15,758 nt of DNA from the NCBI GenBank assembly GCA_002772495.1, contig PCSX01000036.1:12505-28262 (forward strand), given 5' to 3'. The notes beneath the pieces were generated by a model that ran no database searches, was not told the DNA's origin, and saw only the letters and a list, made by a program, of their open reading frames with translations. The first letter of the stretch is position 1. The number at the start of each line of letters is the position of its first letter. The translations under genes were made by a program, and so were the position numbers. Source of the stretch: Candidatus Vogelbacteria bacterium CG22_combo_CG10-13_8_21_14_all_37_9 (GTDB lineage: Bacteria > Patescibacteriota > Minisyncoccia > Phycocordibacterales > XYD1-FULL-46-19). Positions 5,880 to 10,985 of the stretch are shown one piece after another.

Positions 5880-6244
5880 AGGTCAGATTTAGGTGAAAAG
5901 CTTTATTTTTAAGACTGGTTATCCACATTATTATTTGTGTTTTCCAGTTATAGATAAGGTATAATCAAATCACGCTAATTGTGGATTGTCCTTTGTCAAA
6001 AAAATATTCTGTTAGAAATATTGGTTGTTCGAAATTCTTTATTCTTGTTTATTAATCTTTCCCTAAAAAAGGGGAGGAGTAATGAATCGTCACAAACGCT
6101 TAAAAAGTTTGCGACGAGTGTAGCGGTGTTGAGATAAGTCGATGGCGACACTGTTACCAAAAAATTAAAAGTTCGTTTTAGAAGTAAATTTATTAGATAG
6201 TTTTATTAGTTTATTAGTTAGTTTATTAGACAATCAAATTGTAT
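5880..6244 (+). other. Long structured 5' leader of the surface-protein gene
   Basis: Apart from a 13-codon micro-ORF, the region is non-coding. Visible elements are a stem ACTGG/CCAGT (5914-5918 with 5944-5948) capped by CACA/TGTG; a small stem TTCCCT/AGGGGA partly covering the micro-ORF SD (about 6059-6076); a stem TCGTC-CAAAC (6087-6097) with GTTTG-GACGA (6107-6117); and AGCGGTGT (6122-6129) pairing with ACACTGTT (6149-6156) through two G-U pairs. Four copies of TTTATTAG (6189, 6202, 6210, 6222) lie just before the start codon. I cannot match it to a known riboswitch class, and no terminator is seen before 6245. Confidence 0.45.
6082..6123 (+). CDS. Possible leader micro-ORF MNRHKRLKSLRRV
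   Basis: A 13-codon frame starts at ATG 6082 and stops at TAG 6121-6123. It is preceded by GGGGAGGAG (6071-6079), one of the two strongest SD-like sequences in the window, with about 4 nt between GGAGG and ATG. The peptide is strongly basic (7 of 13 residues Lys, Arg or His). Its codons lie inside the inverted repeat 6087-6117, so translating it would disrupt that stem, as in leader-peptide attenuation. A chance frame cannot be ruled out. Confidence 0.35.
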   Translation: MNRHKRLKSLRRV

Positions 6245-8203
6245 ATGAAAAAGCTTAAGTTTCTTACATTGGTTGCCGGTTTAGCTCTCGTCTTTGCCGT
6301 TGTGGCGGTTTCCTCCGCTTCAGCCGCTACTTTCTCTTCCAACTTGACTGTTGGCTCACGAGGAAACGATGTTAGCGACTTGCAACAAGTTTTAATCGAT
6401 GGCGCTTATCTTAATATCGCTACCCCAACCGGTTACTTTGGTGCTCTGACCAAAGCCGCTTTGGCTGGCTTCCAAAAAGATAACGGTATTTCTCCAGCTG
6501 TTGGCTACTTTGGTCCAATTACTCGAGGGGTATTAAATGGTATGGGTGGTTCTACTGGTAGTACTTCGACCACACCTGGTTGTTCCGCTGGCGATTTGTT
6601 CAGCTCAACTAGCGGTGCGGCTTGTGTTACCGTCACCACAACCTCTATCACTCCCGGTTGTGCTGTTGGCGCTTTGTTCAGCTCAACTACCGGTCAATCT
6701 TGTTCTACTGTGACTGTTCCCGGTTGTGCCGTTGGCGATTTGTTCAGCTCAACTAGCGGTTTGTCTTGTGCAGGGGGCACGACTGGCACCACTGGTACGG
6801 TATCTTTAGACAATACCGATGGTTCGATTACTGTTTCTTTGGATAGTTATGTTGGTAATCAAACTTTGAAGAAAGGGGAAACCAAGGATGTTTATGCTCT
6901 TAAACTTCAGGCTACTGCCGGTAAAGTTGCCGTCACTCGCTTTGATGTTCGTATGACCGTTCGACCTTGGTTGTACTTCAATAAGTTAGTTCTTAAAGAT
7001 AGTAGCGGTACTGTAATTGCTGAAAAAGTAATTTCTGGTTCTGCTGATGCTACTGAATTAACTGTTGGTTCTGACTATCTAGTTCGTTTTGATAGTCTTA
7101 ATTATGTTGTTGAACCTGGTGTCAATAAAATCGTGGTTGTGTCTGCTTCCGTTTTGCCAACTACTGATAAATTGACTTCAGACGTCACTCTAACTGTTAA
7201 AACTGGTTCAAATGGAATCCGTACCATGAATGGTAAGGGTTATACTGACTCTTTGTCTGAGGCCACTGGACGCACTGTCACCCTGTCTTCAACTGGTTCT
7301 ACTGGCAATATTGTCGCTCGAGTAAGCGCCAGTTCTCCTTTAGCGCGAATTCAAACGGTAAGTACTAGCGGTGAAACTGCTGGGGTTGTCCTTGGTGTTT
7401 TTGATTTCAAGGCTGAAAATCAGTCTTCTACTCTTAACAATTTGACTTTTGCCTTGAATGATCCTAAAGGTCAACGAGCTTTCTCTACTATTTTCAAGAG
7501 AGTTTACTTGGATGATGGTAGTAAGGTTGTATATGCTGATTCTGTAGCTACTTCCACCGCTTTCTCTAATTTAACTATTGATCTAGCTAAAGATTCTTGG
7601 AAAACCCTTACTTTGAAAGCTGATGTGGCTGATGCTGATGATTTTGCTAATGGTTCTATGGCTTCCACTTCTATGGTTGTTAATGCCACTAATATCGTTG
7701 GTATTGATAGCAACTTCACTACAGTTACTGCGAGTGGTGCTAACACGATTGCCGGTAGTGATGTTACCCTTCTACAAAGTGGTGTGAGCTTAAGTGGTAT
7801 GTCTGCTTCCTATGCGATGGTGGATAATGGTACTGCAGCCGCTTCTACTTCGACTGTAAAATACCTAATTACCTTAAATAATACTGGTAGTAATGATGTT
7901 TATATTAGTAAGACAGCTAGTACTTTCGTGGCTACTTCCACGACTGCTATGTCTGGTCGTCTTACTTCTTTGACTTCTGGTACCACTTTATCTGGTGACA
8001 CATCCGCTCATTTCATCATTCCTTCTGGTGGCCCTCGAAGCTTTATCTTAGAAGGTGAATATGGTAATGATAATGGTACTTCGGGTAGTGTTGAGTTTAA
8101 GATCACTACTGTCTACTTTGATGATGACACTACTGGTCTTCAGGAATTCAACATCACTTACGGTCTAGAAGCCTTGCGTGTTTACACCTATCAGAACAAC
8201 TAA
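6245..8203 (+). CDS. Exported peptidoglycan-binding, S-layer-like surface protein
   Basis: I start the gene at ATG 6245; an in-frame TTG at 6239 would add only two residues. The resulting 652-aa protein has a Sec signal peptide (KKLKF, a hydrophobic core, cleavage likely after ASA-27). A PG_binding_1-like domain (about 33-100, SRGNDVSDLQQVLI, GYFGALTKAALAGFQ, YFGPITRGVL) suggests anchoring to peptidoglycan. Three repeats follow: C113-C127, C139-C153 and C161-C175, each around G(D/A)LFSST, each pair 14 residues apart and likely disulfide-linked. The rest (about 185-652) is Thr/Ser/Gly-rich predicted beta structure, typical of surface-layer or stalk proteins. The first and third Cys repeats share 28 identical nucleotides. 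Codon choice is more GC-rich and regular than in its neighbours, consistent with high expression, as are the strong promoter and terminator. It may be the main surface protein. Confidence 0.75.
   Translation: MKKLKFLTLVAGLALVFAVVAVSSASAATFSSNLTVGSRGNDVSDLQQVLIDGAYLNIATPTGYFGALTKAALAGFQKDNGISPAVGYFGPITRGVLNGMGGSTGSTSTTPGCSAGDLFSSTSGAACVTVTTTSITPGCAVGALFSSTTGQSCSTVTVPGCAVGDLFSSTSGLSCAGGTTGTTGTVSLDNTDGSITVSLDSYVGNQTLKKGETKDVYALKLQATAGKVAVTRFDVRMTVRPWLYFNKLVLKDSSGTVIAEKVISGSADATELTVGSDYLVRFDSLNYVVEPGVNKIVVVSASVLPTTDKLTSDVTLTVKTGSNGIRTMNGKGYTDSLSEATGRTVTLSSTGSTGNIVARVSASSPLARIQTVSTSGETAGVVLGVFDFKAENQSSTLNNLTFALNDPKGQRAFSTIFKRVYLDDGSKVVYADSVATSTAFSNLTIDLAKDSWKTLTLKADVADADDFANGSMASTSMVVNATNIVGIDSNFTTVTASGANTIAGSDVTLLQSGVSLSGMSASYAMVDNGTAAASTSTVKYLITLNNTGSNDVYISKTASTFVATSTTAMSGRLTSLTSGTTLSGDTSAHFIIPSGGPRSFILEGEYGNDNGTSGSVEFKITTVYFDDDTTGLQEFNITYGLEALRVYTYQNN
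6575..6769 (+). repeat. Three coding Cys-pair repeats in the surface protein
   Basis: Units at 6575-6625, 6653-6703 and 6719-6769 encode PGC(S/A)xGxLFSST(S/T)GxxC. Unit starts are 78 and 66 nt apart. Units one and three are identical over 28 nt, consistent with recent duplication or gene conversion. Confidence 0.8.
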
Positions 8204-8253
8204 ACCCTCTTGTGTTTAGTTAAATCACCGATGGCATTTAGCTAAAAGGTTGC

Positions 8254-8285
8254 AAAAACCCCCGCTCGTAAGAGCCGGGGTTTTT
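8254..8285 (+). terminator. Intrinsic terminator of the surface-protein gene
   Basis: AAAAACCCC-C-GCTC (8254-8267) pairs with GAGC-C-GGGGTTTTT (8272-8285) around a GTAA tetraloop, with one internal C-C mismatch. TTTTTGTTTT follows. It lies 50 nt after the stop codon. Confidence 0.85.
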
Positions 8286-8335
8286 GTTTTGCCTAGTTTT
8301 TGTCTGTCTCTCCCCACGTCGGACATAGGGAAGAT

Positions 8336-8360
8336 GAGCCGGGGGTTTTTGTTTTGCCTA
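8336..8360 (+). repeat. Duplicated right arm of the terminator
   Basis: The sequence GAGCCGGGG plus TTTTTGTTTTGCCTA at 8272-8294 recurs at 8336-8360 with one extra G. The matching left arm is missing, so the copy cannot form the same hairpin. This points to a local duplication or a rearrangement scar next to the transposase unit. Confidence 0.65.
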
Positions 8361-8391
8361 AATTTTCTAATATTTTTTAGGAGTCTTTCCC

Positions 8392-8408
8392 CATAGGCCT
8401 AGCCTATG
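8392..8408. repeat. Variant palindrome of the RAYT-linked family
   Basis: CATAGGC (8392-8398) and GCCTATG (8402-8408) are separated by CTA. The arms share CATAGG/CCTATG with the main family but carry C/G where it has G/C, a compensated change that keeps the stem. Confidence 0.5.
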
Positions 8409-8426
8409 TAAAGTGGTATCATTTTC

Positions 8427-8459
8427 AAAATGAGTAGGAATTTTAAAATGAGTAGGAAT
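8427..8459. repeat. Two 15-nt direct repeats upstream of the RAYT gene
   Basis: AAAATGAGTAGGAAT occurs at 8427-8441 and 8445-8459, with an 18-nt period. The first copy is also part of the inverted repeat TCATTTTCAAAATGA (8419-8433). Each copy contains GTAG, the tetranucleotide that RAYTs of some enterobacteria recognise at the foot of REP hairpins; here the link is only suggestive. Confidence 0.6.
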
Positions 8460-8473
8460 ATTGATTTTTCTCA

Positions 8474-8498
8474 TTTGCATAGGGTCACCCTATGCAAA
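8474..8498. repeat. REP-like palindrome, copy 1
   Basis: Perfect inverted repeat with 12-nt arms: TTTGCATAGGGT (8474-8485), a central C, and the complement (8487-8498). It shares the core CATAGGGTCACCCTATG with the other copies. Confidence 0.9.
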
Positions 8499-8513
8499 GA
8501 ATCGGGGTGGGGT

Positions 8514-8556
8514 ATGAAATATCTTGCATAGGGTCACCCTATGCAAGATATTTCAT
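8514..8556. repeat. REP-like palindrome, copy 2, with 21-bp arms
   Basis: Perfect inverted repeat with arms 8514-8534 and 8536-8556 around a central C. It contains the same core as copy 1, extended by matched flanks ATATCTTG/CAAGATAT. It ends 18 nt before the RAYT start codon and may serve as the left end of the element or as a regulatory hairpin. Confidence 0.92.
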
Positions 8557-8574
8557 TAGTGATAAAATTTAATT

Positions 8575-9288
8575 ATGGAAAGAAAGTTTGATTTTTCAGT
8601 CGATGAATTTTATCACATCTATAGTCGTGGTGTGGATAAACGTATCATCTTTGATGATGATAATGATCGTAATCGTTTTATCAAGTTACTTTTTGTTTGT
8701 AATCATAGTCAACCGATTGTTTTTCGTGATCTTATCAGAAATACTTCTTTGAAAGATATTTTTGACTTTCCAGCTGATAAAACTTTAGTTGATATTGGCT
8801 CTTATTGTCTCATGTCAAATCATTTTCATTTGTTAATTTATGAGAAAAAAGATGGCGGTATCTCGGCTTTTATGTTGAAAATACTTACCGCATATTCCAC
8901 CTATTACAATAAAAAACATAATCGAAAAGGAAAATTATTTGATGGCAATTTTCAAGCCAAGCATTTAGTTGACGATCGATATTTAGAGTATATCTATGCT
9001 TACATCCACCTAAATCCAGTCAAAATTATCTACCCAAATTGGAAAGAGGAAGGTGGTATTTTAGATATAAAGAAAGCTAAAAATTTTATCGAAAATTATC
9101 ATTATTCTAGTTATGATGATTATGTTGGAAAGAATCGAAAAGAAGCTAAAATTTTAAACAAAACAGCTTTTCCTAAGTATTTTGAGAGTAAGGGAGATTT
9201 TCAAAAAATGTTAGATTTTTGGTTGGAGTTTCAAAGAGAAGAAAGAAAGTTAGATAAGTTGGAAGCAGAAGATGATATTTTTGCATAG
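8575..9288 (+). CDS. REP-associated tyrosine transposase (RAYT), Y1/HUH family
   Basis: The 237-aa protein belongs to the IS200-like Y1 transposase superfamily, single-strand DNA nucleases that form a 5'-phosphotyrosine link. It has the N-terminal YHIYSRGVDKRIIF (13-26), HUH motif H83-F84-H85 in YCLMSNHFHLL, and the catalytic-tyrosine helix TAYSTYYNKKHNRKGKLF (105-122; Y110 or Y111 is the candidate nucleophile). GNFQAKHLVDD and YIYAYIHLNPVK (139-150) follow, a hallmark of RAYTs. All core residues are present, so it looks active. A Lys/Glu-rich helical tail (about 205-237) is an extension. No SD precedes the ATG. Palindromes flank it on both sides, and its stop codon TAG lies inside the right-hand palindrome. 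RAYTs are usually single-copy and disperse or process REP hairpins; the scattered palindromes nearby fit that. Confidence 0.92.
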   Translation: MERKFDFSVDEFYHIYSRGVDKRIIFDDDNDRNRFIKLLFVCNHSQPIVFRDLIRNTSLKDIFDFPADKTLVDIGSYCLMSNHFHLLIYEKKDGGISAFMLKILTAYSTYYNKKHNRKGKLFDGNFQAKHLVDDRYLEYIYAYIHLNPVKIIYPNWKEEGGILDIKKAKNFIENYHYSSYDDYVGKNRKEAKILNKTAFPKYFESKGDFQKMLDFWLEFQREERKLDKLEAEDDIFA

Positions 9289-9307
9289 GGTCACCCTATG
9301 CAAAAAT
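9277..9307. repeat. REP-like palindrome, copy 3, containing the RAYT stop codon
   Basis: Perfect inverted repeat with 15-nt arms (9277-9291 and 9293-9307) around a central C, with the same CATAGGGTCACCCTATG core. The last sense codon and TAG stop of the RAYT gene (9283-9288) lie in the left arm. Confidence 0.92.
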
Positions 9308-9328
9308 TGGTCACCCTATGCAAAAATT
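9289..9328. repeat. 20-bp tandem duplication of the palindrome right half
   Basis: GGTCACCCTATGCAAAAATT occurs twice in direct tandem, at 9289-9308 and 9309-9328. The second copy is therefore a half palindrome lacking its left arm. The -35 box of the next promoter begins at 9328. Confidence 0.92.
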
Positions 9329-9356
9329 TGCTTATTAGATATGGCTTTTCTATAAT
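9328..9356 (+). promoter_or_regulatory. Predicted sigma70 promoter of the envelope-protein cluster
   Basis: TTGCTT (9328-9333), a 17-nt spacer and TATAAT (9351-9356) give a good promoter starting near 9363, 58 nt before the ATG at 9421. The -35 abuts the REP-like repeat, so insertion of the RAYT unit may have shaped or separated this promoter. Confidence 0.72.
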
Positions 9357-9420
9357 ATGTTTAATTGTTGTTTTAAAAAATGAAAAGTAAAATGAATAAA
9401 ACGGCTGGTAAAAATTTAAT

Positions 9421-10428
9421 ATGAAAGATGACCTTATTTGGATTGTGGTAGTTTTATTAATTTTATTTGGCCTCTGGTTTACTACTGGTGGACCAAGTCG
9501 TTCGGATAATCAAAAACCTTTTATTACTCCACCAACTTCGGCGGGCGATAGTCAATCTTATGGTAGTTTGAGTCCTAATTCTAAAAAAACGAGTATTGGC
9601 TCTAGTGGTAATACTAATTCTGAAATTATTAAAGATCCCAATGCCAGTTCGTATCAAGGTTTAATTCACCTTAGTCGTGGTAATGCTAATAGCGAAACCA
9701 ATGCTAATGATGAATATATTGAGATTCGAGCTGATCGTCAAAACAAAAATCCAATCAATATTAGTACCTGGACTTTACGTAATGGGGGAGACAACCGGTC
9801 TTATGACCAAAATGGCCAAATGGTTAAGGGACAAAGTAATACCGCGCGTTTACCGGGAGCAGCAGTAAATATTTGGACCAGTCTTAGTGCTAAAAAAATT
9901 GTGTCAATTAAATTGTCGGCCAACGAAAGAGCCTATATTATTTCCGGTTCTCCTTTTTCCTACGGTAATCCTTATAATATCCGAGAGAGTTTTAGGGTCA
10001 ATAAATGTATGGGCTACATTGAAAATCTACCCAATTACCGTTTTGTGCCTCGTTTGTCTAGTAAATGTCCCGCCCCTCGTAACGATCCAACTTTAGCTCA
10101 ATTGCCAGAGCAATGTTACAATCAGCTTCGTTCTCTCGGGACCTGTCAGACGATCGATTTCGTGACCAAAGATGCTTGGTGCCGACTCCACTACAATGAT
10201 CAGGCCCTTAGAGATAAGCTTTGTAATTTACCTAGTTATTGTAAAAATATCATTAAAGATCAATATACTTACGAAGCCTGTGTTCGTAATCACCAAACCG
10301 ATGATGATTTTTTCCAACCAGAATGGCGACTTTATCTAGGATCAATTTGGGAAATTTGGGCTAGTCGCAACGAAACAATTTCACTTTATGATGAAAAAGG
10401 GAAATTAGTCGATGAAATAAAATATTAG
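9421..10428 (+). CDS. Membrane-anchored lamin-tail-like protein with Cys-rich insert
   Basis: This 335-aa protein has an N-terminal membrane segment (about 5-21), then a Ser/Asn/Pro/Lys-rich spacer (25-75). The outer domain has LTD-like features: NDEYIEIRAD (96-105), INISTWTLRNGG (112-123) and the closing strand pair ETISLYDEKGKLVDEIKY (318-335). Between the halves is an insert with eight cysteines (C196, 216, 232, 242, 254, 268, 274, 287), an even number compatible with four disulfides. No catalytic motif is recognised. The promoter lies at 9328-9356 and no SD is present. It is the first of five same-strand genes for exported or membrane proteins, three of which carry LTD-like domains. A structural or adhesion role at the cell surface is inferred. 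Confidence 0.7.
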   Translation: MKDDLIWIVVVLLILFGLWFTTGGPSRSDNQKPFITPPTSAGDSQSYGSLSPNSKKTSIGSSGNTNSEIIKDPNASSYQGLIHLSRGNANSETNANDEYIEIRADRQNKNPINISTWTLRNGGDNRSYDQNGQMVKGQSNTARLPGAAVNIWTSLSAKKIVSIKLSANERAYIISGSPFSYGNPYNIRESFRVNKCMGYIENLPNYRFVPRLSSKCPAPRNDPTLAQLPEQCYNQLRSLGTCQTIDFVTKDAWCRLHYNDQALRDKLCNLPSYCKNIIKDQYTYEACVRNHQTDDDFFQPEWRLYLGSIWEIWASRNETISLYDEKGKLVDEIKY

Positions 10429-10441
10429 TAATTAAAATTCC

Positions 10442-10477
10442 ACATAGGGTCACCCTATGCATAGGGTGACCCTATGT
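10442..10477. repeat. Perfect 36-bp double palindrome (REPIN-like)
   Basis: Two copies of the CATAGGGTCACCCTATG core lie in opposite orientation (central C at 10451, central G at 10468). Together they make a perfect 36-bp palindrome centred between 10459 and 10460. It sits 13 nt after the stop of the 9421 gene and 13 nt before the 10491 start. Paired inverted REPs are the arrangement known as REPINs. Confidence 0.92.
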
Positions 10478-10490
10478 AAAAACAAAAAAC

Positions 10491-10985
10491 ATGATGAATA
10501 TATTTAAAAAAATTACCCCGACCAGCCTTTGGATCATCGGTGGTCTGGTTGTTTTGGGAGGAATTTATTGGTATCTGGGAGGCTGGTCGGGGATGATGAA
10601 CTCTTGGGGTCAGCAACAATACATTAATAAGATTGAAAATTTGAAAGAGGCCTATCGACAGGATACTTACGGAGCGGCGACTCCGGAGGGGACTTTGAAG
10701 TTATTTATTGAAGCGTTTGAAAAAGGGGATGCTGATTTGGCTAGTAAGTATTTTGTGATTGAAAAACAAGAGGAGTATCGGGATAAAATTGAAAGCTGGA
10801 TTAAATTAGGCAAGAAAGATGAAATTCTATCTTTATTCAAAAAAGCTTCATGGGAAGATTCTAATATGGAAGATAAAAATAAAGATAAAGATGAAATGGA
10901 TGTTTGGGAAAATAATGAAATTGTGACCAGTATTTTCTTTTCTAAAAATACTTATAATAATTTATGGAAAATCGAACAATTATAA
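10491..10985 (+). CDS. Membrane-anchored NTF2/SnoaL-like hypothetical protein
   Basis: The 164-aa protein has a short basic start, one membrane segment (about 12-30, SLWIIGGLVVLGGIYWYLGG) and an outer part. TPEGTLKLFIEAFEKGDADLASKYF (64-88) resembles the first helices of the NTF2-like/DUF4878 fold, in which a protein grows by 'fold, sheet, pocket'. The C-terminal half is charged (KNKDKDEMD) and ends in a strand-like NLWKIEQL, typical of such domains. No catalytic residues are evident. The start may be ATG 10491 or 10494; neither has an SD, and the double palindrome lies just upstream. Its 3' end overlaps the next gene by 22 nt in another frame, so the two are probably translated together. Confidence 0.6.
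   Translation: MMNIFKKITPTSLWIIGGLVVLGGIYWYLGGWSGMMNSWGQQQYINKIENLKEAYRQDTYGAATPEGTLKLFIEAFEKGDADLASKYFVIEKQEEYRDKIESWIKLGKKDEILSLFKKASWEDSNMEDKNKDKDEMDVWENNEIVTSIFFSKNTYNNLWKIEQL

Larger units (their letters stand above)
8204..8574. other. Gene-free interval: terminator, terminator-arm duplication, palindromes and direct repeats before the RAYT gene
   Basis: No gene is seen in this 371-nt stretch. From left to right it holds the terminator of the surface-protein gene (8254-8285), a second copy of that terminator's right arm (8336-8360), a lone CATAGGG half-site (8324-8330), a variant palindrome (8392-8408), two 15-nt direct repeats (8427-8459) and two strong palindromes (8474-8498, 8514-8556). 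No convincing promoter for the RAYT gene was found. Confidence 0.6.

Noticed and set aside
5919..5927. DnaA box TTATCCACA, possible replication origin
   Set aside because: This is one perfect box plus one weak match (TGTGGATTG, 5979-5987). About half a match to TTATNCACA is expected by chance in a window this size, and there is no dnaA, dnaN or box cluster.
6082..6160. Cyclic-di-GMP (GEMM) or fluoride riboswitch
   Set aside because: The leader is structured, but the conserved GEMM and crcB core segments are not present in order, so no known class is assigned.
6239..6241. TTG as start of the surface protein
   Set aside because: The ATG six nucleotides later (6245) directly begins a standard signal peptide (MKKLKF), and the TTG has no SD to favour it.
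7504..7746. 80-codon reading frame antisense to the surface-protein gene
   Set aside because: It mirrors the regular codon use of the real gene, and no promoter or start signal was found.
8514..8556. Simple transcription terminator for the surface-protein gene
   Set aside because: A good terminator already exists at 8254-8285. These hairpins lack a T-run after the stem and recur elsewhere as a family, so they are better seen as REP-like repeats.
8474..9328. CRISPR array
   Set aside because: The repeats are self-complementary and few, irregularly spaced, and surround a transposase gene rather than regular spacers. No cas gene is present.
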